A DNA stretch of 64,000 bases from Ruminococcaceae bacterium YRB3002 (GCA_900099715.1 FMTG01000002.1:62001-126000); one strand, 5' to 3'; counted from the stretch's first letter, positions 26,931-37,359 are shown. Notes: generated from the letters alone by a model not told the origin. Made by a program: numbers and translations.

Positions 26931-28019
26931 GTGCAATGGAGGTTTTGTATGACAAGACAGGTTAATGTTGGCGGCGTAACGATCGGCGGCGGTGCTCCCG
27001 TGAGGATCCAGTCGATGAATAATACCAAGACGGCAGACGTAAAAGCCACGCTTGATCAGATAAGCAGGCTCAGGGATGCCGGATGTGATATAACCAGAGT
27101 TGCCATACCTGATATGGAGGCAGCAGCGGCGCTTAAGGAGATAACTGCATCTTCACCATTGCCGGTTGTTGCCGACATTCATTTTGATTACAGGCTTGCC
27201 ATAGAAGCAGTTAAGAACGGTGCAGCCAAGATTAGGATCAATCCGGGCAATATCGGAGGCGCAGAGAATGTTGCCAAGGTCGTGGCTGCCTGCAAGGAGA
27301 GGGGAATTCCCATCAGGGTAGGGGTCAATTCCGGTTCCTGCGAGAGAGAACTTGTTGACAAGTACGGCGGTGTGTGTGCACAGGCTTTGTGCGAGAGTGC
27401 AAGAGGTGCAGTAAAACTCCTCGAAGACAGGGACTTTAATGATATTGTCATAAGTATCAAGTCATCAAGCCCAAGACTCACCATTGAGACTTACAGGACT
27501 CTGGCATCAGAATGTGATTATCCGCTTCATGTCGGCGTTACAGAGGCAGGTACTCTGAGGGAGGGTGTCATAAAGTCAGCTGTTGGCATCGGCGCTCTGC
27601 TGGCCGAGGGAATAGGCGATACCATAAGGGTATCTCTGACTGATGATCCCACGGAAGAGGTATATGCTGCCATTGCCATTCTGAAGGCCCTGGGACTTAA
27701 GACAGGCGGTATCGATTTTGTATCCTGTCCGACATGCGGCAGGACACAGGTTCCTCTTATAGAACTCGCATCCAAGGTGGAAGACAGGATCAGATCCCTG
27801 CCGTACAACCTTAAGGTAGCTGTTATGGGATGTCCCGTAAACGGCCCCGGAGAAGCGCGAGAAGCCGATATTGGTCTTGCGGGCGGCAAGGATACATTCC
27901 TAATGTTCAAGAAGGGTAAACCCTGCGGCAATATCATTGCCAGGGACATTGACTCGGCTGTCGAGGAATTTGTAAATGAGGTAATCAAAGTTGGAGAAGA
28001 AGCAGGTAAGACTTGTTGA
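26931..28019 (+). CDS. ispG: 4-hydroxy-3-methylbut-2-enyl diphosphate synthase
   Basis: A 362-residue (flavodoxin/ferredoxin-dependent) IspG that converts MEcPP to HMBPP using a [4Fe-4S] cluster. VRIQSMNNTKTADV is the N-terminal signature, RINPGNIGG is conserved, and the C-terminal cluster ligands lie in FVSCPTCGRTQ and VMGCPVNGPGEA. The annotated first codon at 26931 lacks a site; the ATG at 26949, with TGGAGG about ten bases upstream, is the more likely start and gives 356 residues. It overlaps polC by 29 bases. Confidence 0.95.
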   Translation: MQWRFCMTRQVNVGGVTIGGGAPVRIQSMNNTKTADVKATLDQISRLRDAGCDITRVAIPDMEAAAALKEITASSPLPVVADIHFDYRLAIEAVKNGAAKIRINPGNIGGAENVAKVVAACKERGIPIRVGVNSGSCERELVDKYGGVCAQALCESARGAVKLLEDRDFNDIVISIKSSSPRLTIETYRTLASECDYPLHVGVTEAGTLREGVIKSAVGIGALLAEGIGDTIRVSLTDDPTEEVYAAIAILKALGLKTGGIDFVSCPTCGRTQVPLIELASKVEDRIRSLPYNLKVAVMGCPVNGPGEAREADIGLAGGKDTFLMFKKGKPCGNIIARDIDSAVEEFVNEVIKVGEEAGKTC

Positions 28020-31000
28020 TCTGTTTGCTAACTACCCCGATGATACGCTGAATGGTATCGGGGATCTTATAGTAGACCGTCTTGATTTCTATGATGACAG
28101 GATAGTTCTGTCTGTCAGCGGATATCCCGATATGGATGATGACAATTCCCTCCGAAGGTTCTATGCCTATCTCAGGGAACGTCTTGATACGGGAGTTATG
28201 ATCAAGTTTACTGATTTTGACCGTGAGTACTCATATTTTGATGAGATCAAGCGTAAGGTCAGAGATTATGTTGTCTCGAGGATCGAGGGTTCCGGCTGTT
28301 CTGAATCAGGGTTCGCTGATGCCATGGACTATAAGATGGAGAACGGGATCCTGTTCATACTTTGTCCGAACACATTGAAGATCATGTTCGCAGATGAGCG
28401 ATCAAGGGAGGTATTCTCAAGGACCGCCGCAGGTGTATGGAGTGAGATACTTAACATCAGGGATCTTGAGCATATGTTCATCGTTGAAGAAAGCGGTGAT
28501 GAAGATCTTCCAGAAGAACGTGATTACTACGAAGAGGCAATGGATATACTTGAGCGTCAGGCTCAGCAGACCAATGAGAAAGCGGACAGCAGGGATAAGG
28601 AGACAGGGAAGGATAAGACAAAGAAGCCGGTACCTACCGGAGATACATGGGCAGAGAAGGCAAAATCCATCCAGAAAGAAATCAAACACGAGCAGAAGAG
28701 TTTTAAGCGCAATATCACCGAAGGCAAGGTTTTCGGACGTGTTACCGCGAATGTCCCTATGAGGGATATCGACCAGATCGAGATGGGTGCCGGCACTGTC
28801 AATATTGCAGGCCTTCTGATACTGCCTGAGAAGGACAAGTTCAGACTGGTCAAGAACGGGAATTCGGTTATGTCCAAATTCAATGTCCTCGATAAGACTG
28901 GCGAGATATCCTGCCTTGCCTTTATCAAGCCTGAAGAAGCAGACGGATTCGAAGCTTTCCTTCAGAAGAATAAGTATATGGGCATTCAGGGCACAGTTGA
29001 TATCATCGATGGAGAGATCGGAATAAAGGTCTCCGGCGGATTTGAAGCTGAGCCGCCGAAGGGCCGTGAGGATAATGCTCCGGTGAAGAGAGTAGAGCTT
29101 CACTGTCACACGAAGATGAGTGATAACGATGCTGTTACAGAACCTGCTGATCTTATAAAACTGGCGGCCAGGTTCGGTCACAGCGCATGTGCGGTAACTG
29201 ATCACGGCGTGGTTCAGGCGTTCCCTCATGTTTACAATACCATGAAGGATATCAACAAGAAGCGCAGTGAAGGTGAACCCAAGTTCAAGACTATCCTCGG
29301 ATGTGAAGGATATCTGGCGGATGACGGTCCTACTATTGTTTACGGTCTTCCTTTGCCCAAGGATGATTTCAGGCACATCGGTTCATTTGTGACATTGTCT
29401 ATAAGGACCACAGGTGATGATCCCAACGAGGATGTCATGACTGAGATCTGGGCATCCAAGTACAGGGCGAAGGGGTACATCGGGAAGAAGATACCTTTCG
29501 AGGGGGAGACAGATGAGGATGCCATGGAATTCTCCAGGAAGGATATCGATACATCGCTGTGGCAGCCGGAAGAGATACCTGAACAGCTGAGGGACGAGCA
29601 CATAAGCATCCCTCCGGTTGAACCGCATGCTAAGATCGCTGAGATCATCAATGAGGACGCAGTTGTGTTTACTGAATGTGAGGATGAAGAGACTGTTCCC
29701 GCGAATATTGAATTCGAACATGTGGCTGACTTCCATGCCTGCTTCGAGGATGTTATCTATTCCGGTAAAGGAGAGCCATGCGAATCATACTTCCTCATGG
29801 GAGAACTTCTCGAATTCATGGATCAGTCTTATATTGCCGGAAGAGACATCTTCCGCAAGCTCGGATTCCTCAGAAGGGCAGGCTTCGGCATCAATATCGA
29901 GGAACATGTGTACTACAGGAACAAATTCCTCATGCCTGCAATCAGCGTGGAAGACATCATCAGATACGGTGGATCTGAATATGATGTTTCCTGTGACAGT
30001 GACGCACTTGAGGATCAGTGCAGGGCTGATGCGGAAGCCGTAATAAGCTATCTTGAGAATCAGAATTCTATCGATCCGGTATTGTTGAACAAGCTGATAG
30101 GTCATATGTCGGATGAGGATGTCAAGGCGAATTCAAGGGATAAGAAGGCACCGTTGTATCACATCATATTCCTGACACGTAACTATACAGGTCTTTACGA
30201 TCTCTACAGGATCGTATCCGAATCCAATATCGATTTCTTCTCGGTGAGACCCAGGACTCCCAAGAGCAGGCTCAAGTATTATTCGAGCGGACTTATAATC
30301 GGAGGAGCCTGTGAGCGCGGTGAGATCTACAGATATGTTGTAGATGTTTACAAGGAGTGCGGCAAGGATCACGATAAGTGTATCGAGATACTCAGGTCAT
30401 CAGAAAGGATGCGGGATATACTGGACCTTTACGATTACATCGAGGTTCAGCCTCTCTGCAATAACATGTTCATGACCAGGATCAAGCCCAAGCCTGAGGA
30501 TGTTGGCTTTGTGCCCCTCAACGGAGATGACATCAGGATCATTAACGAGATGCTTGTGGAGCTTGCCGATATCTACGGTATGCCGTGCTGTGCCACAACA
30601 GACTCGCATTTCCTCGAGAAAGAAGATGGTATGTACCGTAAGTATATGCTTATGAATATGGGCTTTGAGGATGCTGAGATGCAGTCTGATCTGTATTTCA
30701 GGACAACTGATGAGATGCTTCAGGAATTCAGTTATCTCGGTGAGGATAAGGCTTACGAAGTTGTCGTTACAAATACGAACATGATAGCCGACAGGATAGA
30801 ATTCGGACTTAAGCCTTTCCCGGACGGAACGTATCCTCCGATCATCGCCAGAGCTGCTGCTGACATCAGGGATATAGTCTATACGAGGGCAAATACTCTT
30901 TACCGTCATAACGGAGTTCTGAACGAGACCGTAGCTGCAAGGATCGAGAAGGAGCTGTCCTCTATATTCGAGCACGGCTTCGCCATCATGTACTATATTG

Positions 31001-32832
31001 CTTACAGGCTCGTTAAGAAGTCCAATAACGATGGATATATCGTCGGTTCGAGAGGATCTGTCGGATCTTCTTTTGTGGCTACAATGAGCGGAATCTCTGA
31101 AGTCAATCCTCTGCCGCCGCACTACAGATGTCCGAACTGTAATTACGTGGAGTTCGATAACACAGGTGTATTCGGTTCAGGATTTGATATGCCTGTTAAA
31201 GCGTGTCCGGAATGCGGAACGGTCATGGGCAAGGATGGCCAGGACATTCCATTCGAGACGTTCCTCGGCTTCTTTGGAGACAAGCAGCCTGATATCGATC
31301 TTAACTTCTCAGGCGAGTATCAGCCCAATGCCCACAAGTATGTTGAATTCCTCTTCGGAACGACACATACGTTCAAGGCAGGTACGATCTCTGCATATAA
31401 GGACAAGAACGCTTATGGTGTTGCCAAGTCCGCATGCGAGAAGCTTGGGATATCTGCCACCAGAGCCAAGCTGGATTATATGTCCAGAGGCATTATCGGT
31501 GTTAAGAGGACCACATCACAGCACCCGGGTGGCATGGTCGTTGTTCCCAAGGAGATGGATGTATATGAATTCACGCCTATACAGTGTCCTGCGAATAAGA
31601 TCAATGACGATATCGTAACTACACACTTCGACTTCCGTGCCATGCACGATACCATTCTGAAGCTCGATATCCTCGGTCATGCCGATCCTACTGTATTGAG
31701 GATGCTCCATGATATAACAAAGGCGACATTGGACCGTGACGACATACTGGGGGACAAGTCTCCAGATATTATGGATAAGCTCAGGGATATAGCCGAGAAT
31801 GGTGTTACCACAATACCGATCCCGGACGAGAAGGTAATGAGCCTTCTGTCAACTACAGATGCTCTCGGATTTCCGCCTGAGGCAACTGAAGCAGGTGCAG
31901 GTACACTCGGACTGTCAGAGCTCGGCACTCCGATGGCGAGGGGCATGATCGCCGAGACAAAACCGGCCAGATTCTATGACCTTGTACAGCTCATGGGTCT
32001 TTCCCATGGTACCGACGTATGGACAGGCAACGCGCAGGATCTCATCAGGAGCGGAACATGTGATCTGAACTCTGTTATCGGATGCCGTGACTCTATCATG
32101 ACGACGCTTATCTACTGGGGACTTCCCAATAAGGACTCCTTCGATATCATGGAGAAAGTCCGTAAAGGAAAGGGACTTACTCCCGAGCATGAACAGCTAA
32201 TGCGAGACAATAATGTGCCTGACTGGTATATCGGATCATGCAAAAAGATAAAATACATGTTCCCTAAGGCTCATGCTGCGGCATATTCCATATCGTCGCT
32301 CCGTGTTGCCTGGTATAAGGTATATTATCCGGAGGCATACTACTGTGCTTATTTCTCCATACGAGGCGATGAGTTTGATGCATATACCATGTGTAACGGA
32401 ATTGAACGTGTTATCGAACACCGTCATGCCATCGAGGAGAGACGCAGGACTAATGCTGAAGACCGTGACAATCCTAAGGTTAAGTCAGAGATACTCCTAT
32501 GCGAGAGCGTAGAAGAGATGTACGCCCGCGGCATTACTTTCGCGCCGATCACACTGGAGGAATCACTTGGTTCCAGATTCTCGATCAAGAAGAAGGGTGT
32601 CATAATACCGCCGTTCAACTCTATACGTGATATATCAAGTTCCATGGGCGAGGCGATAGAGACTGCAAGAGTCGATGGTCCGTTCAAGAACCGTGAGGAA
32701 TTCGCCCGCAGAACGGGACTCGGCAATTCAACAGTTGATAAGCTCGCCGAATATGGAGGGATTCTCGACGGACTGCCGGAGAGCGCACAGGTTGATATGT
32801 TCTCCCTTTTTGACTCTTACGGCGGGGAGTAA
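27991..32832 (+). CDS. polC: DNA polymerase III PolC-type alpha subunit with degenerate exonuclease domain
   Basis: The 1613-residue PolC replicative polymerase. Order: N-terminal domain (about 1-230), OB domain (240-350), PHP domain split around the exonuclease insert (VELHCHTKMSDNDAV from about 368), polymerase core with GSRGSVGSSFVATMSGISEVNPLPPHYRC split by residues, catalytic PDIDLNFSGEY (D1101, D1103), and the C-terminal part. The exonuclease insert (about 465-690) has lost its active site: motif I reads LSIRTTG where FDxETTG is expected (S470, R472), motif II lacks the aspartate, and the motif III histidine is replaced, though D680 remains. Start is TTG with GAGG nine bases upstream; it overlaps ispG by 29 bases. 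Confidence 0.95.
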   Translation: MEKKQVRLVDLFANYPDDTLNGIGDLIVDRLDFYDDRIVLSVSGYPDMDDDNSLRRFYAYLRERLDTGVMIKFTDFDREYSYFDEIKRKVRDYVVSRIEGSGCSESGFADAMDYKMENGILFILCPNTLKIMFADERSREVFSRTAAGVWSEILNIRDLEHMFIVEESGDEDLPEERDYYEEAMDILERQAQQTNEKADSRDKETGKDKTKKPVPTGDTWAEKAKSIQKEIKHEQKSFKRNITEGKVFGRVTANVPMRDIDQIEMGAGTVNIAGLLILPEKDKFRLVKNGNSVMSKFNVLDKTGEISCLAFIKPEEADGFEAFLQKNKYMGIQGTVDIIDGEIGIKVSGGFEAEPPKGREDNAPVKRVELHCHTKMSDNDAVTEPADLIKLAARFGHSACAVTDHGVVQAFPHVYNTMKDINKKRSEGEPKFKTILGCEGYLADDGPTIVYGLPLPKDDFRHIGSFVTLSIRTTGDDPNEDVMTEIWASKYRAKGYIGKKIPFEGETDEDAMEFSRKDIDTSLWQPEEIPEQLRDEHISIPPVEPHAKIAEIINEDAVVFTECEDEETVPANIEFEHVADFHACFEDVIYSGKGEPCESYFLMGELLEFMDQSYIAGRDIFRKLGFLRRAGFGINIEEHVYYRNKFLMPAISVEDIIRYGGSEYDVSCDSDALEDQCRADAEAVISYLENQNSIDPVLLNKLIGHMSDEDVKANSRDKKAPLYHIIFLTRNYTGLYDLYRIVSESNIDFFSVRPRTPKSRLKYYSSGLIIGGACERGEIYRYVVDVYKECGKDHDKCIEILRSSERMRDILDLYDYIEVQPLCNNMFMTRIKPKPEDVGFVPLNGDDIRIINEMLVELADIYGMPCCATTDSHFLEKEDGMYRKYMLMNMGFEDAEMQSDLYFRTTDEMLQEFSYLGEDKAYEVVVTNTNMIADRIEFGLKPFPDGTYPPIIARAAADIRDIVYTRANTLYRHNGVLNETVAARIEKELSSIFEHGFAIMYYIAYRLVKKSNNDGYIVGSRGSVGSSFVATMSGISEVNPLPPHYRCPNCNYVEFDNTGVFGSGFDMPVKACPECGTVMGKDGQDIPFETFLGFFGDKQPDIDLNFSGEYQPNAHKYVEFLFGTTHTFKAGTISAYKDKNAYGVAKSACEKLGISATRAKLDYMSRGIIGVKRTTSQHPGGMVVVPKEMDVYEFTPIQCPANKINDDIVTTHFDFRAMHDTILKLDILGHADPTVLRMLHDITKATLDRDDILGDKSPDIMDKLRDIAENGVTTIPIPDEKVMSLLSTTDALGFPPEATEAGAGTLGLSELGTPMARGMIAETKPARFYDLVQLMGLSHGTDVWTGNAQDLIRSGTCDLNSVIGCRDSIMTTLIYWGLPNKDSFDIMEKVRKGKGLTPEHEQLMRDNNVPDWYIGSCKKIKYMFPKAHAAAYSISSLRVAWYKVYYPEAYYCAYFSIRGDEFDAYTMCNGIERVIEHRHAIEERRRTNAEDRDNPKVKSEILLCESVEEMYARGITFAPITLEESLGSRFSIKKKGVIIPPFNSIRDISSSMGEAIETARVDGPFKNREEFARRTGLGNSTVDKLAEYGGILDGLPESAQVDMFSLFDSYGGE

Positions 32833-32834
32833 CT

Positions 32835-35105
32835 ATGAAGATCGCGAAGATCCTTTTGAGAGGTGCTGTCAGGCAGACGGATAACTACTATTCATATCTT
32901 ATACCGCCTGAGATGGAACCTGCGGTGTCTGAGGGATACCTTGTCAGGGTGCCTTTCGGCAACTCCAATAAGCGCATGGCAGGAGTCATCATGGAGATCT
33001 GTGACGATACGACGCTGTCAGGCGTGAATATGTCCAGGATCAAGAGGATCGATTCCGTTGTTGATGAAGGTCCGGCTCTTACAGAAGAACAGATGAAACT
33101 CATAGAACCGTTAGCCAGAAGGTATAACTGCACCCGGAGCGATGTTCTCGAACTGTTTGTGCCTGCATTTGTAGAAGGTCATAAGGCAAGGACATGTGCC
33201 TATCTCGATATCGCTGACCGGGAGAAGGCAATAGATCTTCTGGTGACCAATAAACTCAGGTCGATCAACCATATCAAAGTGCTGGAATACCTTCTAGAAT
33301 ACGGCAGGACCGATAAGAAGACCGTGTGTTCAGATACCGGAGCACCGCCCGCGTGCATCAAAGCTCTCGTTGACAGAGGTGTAATATGTGTCACCACAGA
33401 TAAGGCTCCCGATGAGAGTTCTTATGAGGATACTGTGGTGCCTGAGGATTCCAAATACACAAGCGAATACGATCTTAACGACAGCCAGAGAGCTGCGGTA
33501 AGAGCGGTTACGGAGATTCCTCAGGACGGTGACCGGTTCAAGGTCTTTCTGTTATATGGAGTGACAGGAAGCGGGAAGACCGAGGTGTTCCTCAACTGTG
33601 CTTCCAGCGTGCTGAGCCGGGGAGGACAGGTGTTGTATCTTGTTCCTGAGATTGCACTTACACCGCAGACAGAGATGTGGATCAAGGGACGTCTCGGTGA
33701 CGGCTGTGCTGTGCTTCACAGCAAACTTACTGATAATCAGCGCTATGAGCAATGGGATAAGATAAGATCGGGTAAGGCTAACGTTGTCGTTGGCCCGAGA
33801 AGCGCTGTTTTCGCTCCGCTCAGGAATCTGAAGCTCGTGATTATAGATGAAGAACATGACCCGTCGTATAAAGCAGAGTCACATCCCAGATACAATGCGA
33901 AGACGATTGCAATGATGAGAGCGCGTTACCACGATGCGCGTGTCGTTATGGGATCTGCAACCCCGGCAGTTGAGTCTTTCTATGCGGCGGAGCAGGGGTA
34001 TTATACCCTGTTGAGGCTGCCGTCAAGAGCCAAAGCAGGTGCAGTTCTGCCCAAGGTCTATCCGATAGACATGAGAGAGCAGATAAAACTCGGCGGTGGA
34101 GATCTGATATCCATACCGTTAAGAAGTGCCATGGCACGAGCTTTTGCTCAGGATAAACAGGTGATCCTTTTCCTCAACAGGAGGGGATACTCGAGGACAC
34201 TGGTATGTAATGAATGCGGGGAGACTGCCAAATGCATCCATTGTTCTGTCGGAATGACGCTTCACAATAATCCGAGATCCGGTGACAGACTGCTGATATG
34301 TCATTACTGCGGCTATACGGTGCCTGTGAGCGAAGCTGTTTGTGATACGTGCGGCGGGCATAAGTTTACAAGAGCGGGTTATGGCACGCAGCAGCTGGAA
34401 GAAGCCCTTAATAAGCTGTATCCTGACAGGAAGGTTCTCAGGATGGATCAGGACACTACACAGAGAAGAGGCGCTGTGTCCGACATAGTAAGTGCTTTCG
34501 CGGCAGGGGAGGCATCGATCCTTATCGGGACACAAATGATAGCAAAGGGTCATGATTTCCCGAACTGTACGGTAGTGGGGATCCTTTCAGCCGATCTTAT
34601 GATCAATTCCTCCAATGTCCGGGGTTCGGAGAGAGCGTTTGCTCTGATAACGCAGGCTTCAGGCCGCGCGGGAAGGGGAGATGTTCCCGGCGAGGTGTAT
34701 ATACAGACGCAGAATCCGGAAGATCCGCTGTTCATTAATGCTGCAAGTCAGGATTACGAGGCGTTCTACCGGAATGAGATCGCATTCAGAGAGAACCTGA
34801 AGCTGCCTCCGTTCAAAGCGATGGGTGAGATAATACTGGCACTGCCTGATGCTAATGAAGCTTATCAGAAAGCCTCCGCGCTGATGAAGTATATCAGTGA
34901 TTTCCTGGCAATACAGGATCCGTCATATGAGTTCGAGTGCTTCGGACCGATTCCTGACGTTATCTTCGAACTCAGGGAGAAGTTCAGGTACAGTATAACG
35001 ATCAAGGCAAGGAACATATCTGCGATCAATTCTGTGTTCAGACAGATCATGGAGGACTTTGATTACAGGGAGTATCCGCTGTCGTTCGATAATGACTGCA
35101 TATAG
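32835..35105 (+). CDS. priA: Primosomal protein N' (replication restart helicase PriA)
   Basis: A 756-residue superfamily 2 helicase that restarts stalled forks. Walker A is YGVTGSGKTEVF, Walker B is LVIIDEEHDPSYK, and eight cysteines in CNECGETAKCIHC and CHYCGYTVPVSEAVCDTCGG form the paired zinc sites. GSATPAVES and ASGRAGRG are helicase motifs III and VI. It begins two bases after polC, coupling the polymerase with the restart helicase. Confidence 0.97.
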   Translation: MKIAKILLRGAVRQTDNYYSYLIPPEMEPAVSEGYLVRVPFGNSNKRMAGVIMEICDDTTLSGVNMSRIKRIDSVVDEGPALTEEQMKLIEPLARRYNCTRSDVLELFVPAFVEGHKARTCAYLDIADREKAIDLLVTNKLRSINHIKVLEYLLEYGRTDKKTVCSDTGAPPACIKALVDRGVICVTTDKAPDESSYEDTVVPEDSKYTSEYDLNDSQRAAVRAVTEIPQDGDRFKVFLLYGVTGSGKTEVFLNCASSVLSRGGQVLYLVPEIALTPQTEMWIKGRLGDGCAVLHSKLTDNQRYEQWDKIRSGKANVVVGPRSAVFAPLRNLKLVIIDEEHDPSYKAESHPRYNAKTIAMMRARYHDARVVMGSATPAVESFYAAEQGYYTLLRLPSRAKAGAVLPKVYPIDMREQIKLGGGDLISIPLRSAMARAFAQDKQVILFLNRRGYSRTLVCNECGETAKCIHCSVGMTLHNNPRSGDRLLICHYCGYTVPVSEAVCDTCGGHKFTRAGYGTQQLEEALNKLYPDRKVLRMDQDTTQRRGAVSDIVSAFAAGEASILIGTQMIAKGHDFPNCTVVGILSADLMINSSNVRGSERAFALITQASGRAGRGDVPGEVYIQTQNPEDPLFINAASQDYEAFYRNEIAFRENLKLPPFKAMGEIILALPDANEAYQKASALMKYISDFLAIQDPSYEFECFGPIPDVIFELREKFRYSITIKARNISAINSVFRQIMEDFDYREYPLSFDNDCI

Positions 35106-35147
35106 GAACTCTCAGGACAGAGTGTGCCTGCACTAATATATTATTAT

Positions 35148-35176
35148 TTGAATAATACGCCCTCAGGTGATACAAT
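35148..35176 (+). promoter_or_regulatory. Promoter of the dapA-dapB-yajC unit
   Basis: TTGAAT (35148-35153), a 17-base spacer and TACAAT (35171-35176), the latter preceded by TGA (extended -10). A palindrome ATTATT-TG-AATAAT (35143-35156) overlaps the -35 box and could be an operator. No lysine riboswitch fits in the 105-base gap. Confidence 0.7.
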
Positions 35177-35210
35177 TAGCGGGTATTTTATTATCTGGAG
35201 GTAAAAAACT

Positions 35211-36110
35211 ATGGCTAGACCTATATTTACAGGTGCTGGAGTCGCGATCGTCACACCGTTCAACGATAATGGTGTAGACACCAAAAAGCTTGAAGAACTT
35301 ATTGAATTCCAGATAAAGAATAAGATCGACTGTATCATTATCTGCGGATCCACCGGCGAAGCTGCCACGATGAACCACAAGGAGCATGTTGAGGCTATTA
35401 AGTGTGCAGTGGATACTGTTGCAGGCCGTGTCCCCGTCATTGCAGGTACTGGATCCAACGATACGGCATATGGCATCGAACTTTCCCAGGAAGCACAGAA
35501 GGCAGGCGCAGATGCAGTTCTTCTTGTTACTCCTTACTATAACAAGTGCACACAGGAAGGTCTCTACAGGCACTACAAGGCAACAGCAGAGAGTGTTGAC
35601 ATTCCCTGTGTTCTTTACAACGTGCCTTCAAGGACTAACGTTAACATCTCGCCTGAACTGCTTTTGAGGCTGGCTGATGTTGAGAATATCGTAGGTGTCA
35701 AGGAGTGTAATTTCGGACAGGTACCTGATATCCTGAGCCTCTGCGGTGACAGATATGCTCTCTATTCAGGTGAGGACGGACTGGTTGTTCCTATGCTGTC
35801 TCTCGGTGCTTATGGTGTGATTTCCGTTGTTGCAAACCTCATGCCTGAATACACGAGCACGATGGTTCATTCTTACCTGAACGGAGATACCGAGAAGGCA
35901 AAGAAGATGCAGATCGATGTAAACCCCATGGTCAAGGCAATGTTCTGTGAGGTTAATCCGATCCCTGTCAAGGAAGCTCTGAACATAGTGGGCATGAATG
36001 TCGGACCCTGCCGTCTCCCTCTGTGCGAGATGAGTGCAAAGAATCACGATTATGTAGCAGAAGTGCTCAAGAAGTACGATCTGTCTGCGATCACCGAGTT
36101 CTTCGGATAA
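35211..36110 (+). CDS. dapA: 4-hydroxy-tetrahydrodipicolinate synthase
   Basis: A 299-residue class I aldolase that condenses pyruvate with aspartate semialdehyde, first committed step of the diaminopimelate/lysine route. GSTGEAATM is the pyruvate-binding signature, YNVPSRTNV contains the catalytic tyrosine, and the Schiff-base lysine lies in IVGVKECNF. CTGGAGG precedes the ATG. dapB follows 28 bases on. Confidence 0.96.
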   Translation: MARPIFTGAGVAIVTPFNDNGVDTKKLEELIEFQIKNKIDCIIICGSTGEAATMNHKEHVEAIKCAVDTVAGRVPVIAGTGSNDTAYGIELSQEAQKAGADAVLLVTPYYNKCTQEGLYRHYKATAESVDIPCVLYNVPSRTNVNISPELLLRLADVENIVGVKECNFGQVPDILSLCGDRYALYSGEDGLVVPMLSLGAYGVISVVANLMPEYTSTMVHSYLNGDTEKAKKMQIDVNPMVKAMFCEVNPIPVKEALNIVGMNVGPCRLPLCEMSAKNHDYVAEVLKKYDLSAITEFFG

Positions 36111-36138
36111 TACTTCAGCGCGAAAGGATACAGCAAAT

Positions 36139-36903
36139 ATGGTCAAGGTTTTTCTCAACGGCTGCTGCGGCAGAATGGGCAAGGCGATAGCGGCTCTGTG
36201 CAAGACGAACGAAGATTATAAGATCGTTGCCGGCTGCGACGTTATTACAACTAACGATCTGTCTTTCCCGGTGTTCACGAATCCTACGGACTGTGACGTG
36301 GATTTTGATGTAATTATCGATTTCTCCAACGCGAAAGCAGTTCCCATGATCGTCGAATATGCCATCTCCGTCGGCAAGCCGCTTGTTTGCTGTACTACAG
36401 CTCTGTCTGATGAGACTGTTGAATCGATCTTCGATGCTTCAAAGAAGATCCCTGTTTTCAAGTCAGCCAATATGAGCTACGGCATGAATGTCATGTTCGA
36501 GCTGGTAAGGCAGGCCACGAAGGCTCTGTACCCTGAATGTGATATTGAGATCGTTGAAGCACATCACAGCAGAAAGGTCGATGCACCTTCAGGAACAGCT
36601 CTCATGATCGCTGATGTTATCTCAGAAGAGACCAACAATGAGCTTGAGTATGTTTATGACAGACATACAGCCAACCATGCCAGGGACAAGAAGGAACTGG
36701 GAATATCTTCGATCAGGGGTGGCAATATCGTCGGCGAACACGAAGTCATGTTTATTTCTGACGAAGAAATTGTTAAAATATCACACAGTGCCCAGACGAG
36801 GGATGTCTTTGGCAAAGGCGCTCTGACGGCTGCAGCTTTCCTTGTAGGTAAGGCTCCCGGCTACTATTCCATGCAGGATATAGTGGCTGAGGCATTCAAA
36901 TAA
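36139..36903 (+). CDS. dapB: 4-hydroxy-tetrahydrodipicolinate reductase
   Basis: A 254-residue NAD(P)H-dependent reductase following DapA in the pathway. The nucleotide-binding loop is NGCCGRMGKAIA, IIDFSNAKA and CCTTALSDE line the cofactor site, and EAHHSRKVDAPSGTAL is the family signature with the catalytic histidine pair and lysine. AAAGGA precedes the start. It forms one operon with dapA and perhaps yajC. Confidence 0.96.
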   Translation: MVKVFLNGCCGRMGKAIAALCKTNEDYKIVAGCDVITTNDLSFPVFTNPTDCDVDFDVIIDFSNAKAVPMIVEYAISVGKPLVCCTTALSDETVESIFDASKKIPVFKSANMSYGMNVMFELVRQATKALYPECDIEIVEAHHSRKVDAPSGTALMIADVISEETNNELEYVYDRHTANHARDKKELGISSIRGGNIVGEHEVMFISDEEIVKISHSAQTRDVFGKGALTAAAFLVGKAPGYYSMQDIVAEAFK

Positions 36904-36921
36904 TAACTCGGAGGTTATCAG

Positions 36922-37359
36922 ATGACAGATTTGATGATAGGTATTCTTAATAGCGGTGCAACTACGGGAGAAATGGGAACAACACCCCAGTGGCTCAGCT
37001 CAGTTTACCCGATCGTTATGGTCGTGGTTATGCTCGCTGTGTTCTATTTCCTTATCCTGCGCCCTCAGCGCAAGCGCGATAAGGAACAGCGCGAGATGAT
37101 GAACACTCTTTCCGTTGGCGATAAGGTAACGACTATCGGCGGCCTTGTAGGCTACGTTGCGCAGATTAAGGACGATGATGTTACCATCTCCACATCAGTT
37201 GCAAATACTCTCGTGACATTTACAAAGGCTTCCATCCAGACTGTTGAGAAGCGCGAGAGCTCATCCAAGTCGTCTTCTGATTCCAAGTCTGAGGATTCCT
37301 CAGAAGGTAAGGGTCTGTTCGGATTCGGAAAGAAGAAGAAGGACGCTGACGAGGAGTAA
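36922..37359 (+). CDS. yajC: Preprotein translocase subunit YajC
   Basis: A 145-residue protein of the Sec accessory complex. One membrane helix (residues about 31-50) is followed by ILRPQRKRDKEQREMMNTLSVGDKVTTIGG, the YajC signature. The C-terminal 45 residues are a Ser/Lys/Glu-rich tail. secD/secF are not beside it. CTCGGAGG precedes the start. A strong terminator follows. Confidence 0.95.
   Translation: MTDLMIGILNSGATTGEMGTTPQWLSSVYPIVMVVVMLAVFYFLILRPQRKRDKEQREMMNTLSVGDKVTTIGGLVGYVAQIKDDDVTISTSVANTLVTFTKASIQTVEKRESSSKSSSDSKSEDSSEGKGLFGFGKKKKDADEE

Noticed and set aside
28417-29376. 319-codon minus-strand ORF inside polC
   Set aside because: No ribosome binding site or known motif and fully overlapped by well-conserved polC; codon shadow.
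35106-35210. Possible lysine riboswitch before dapA
   Set aside because: The gap is too short (about 105 bases, only 30-40 after the promoter) and lacks L-box motifs.
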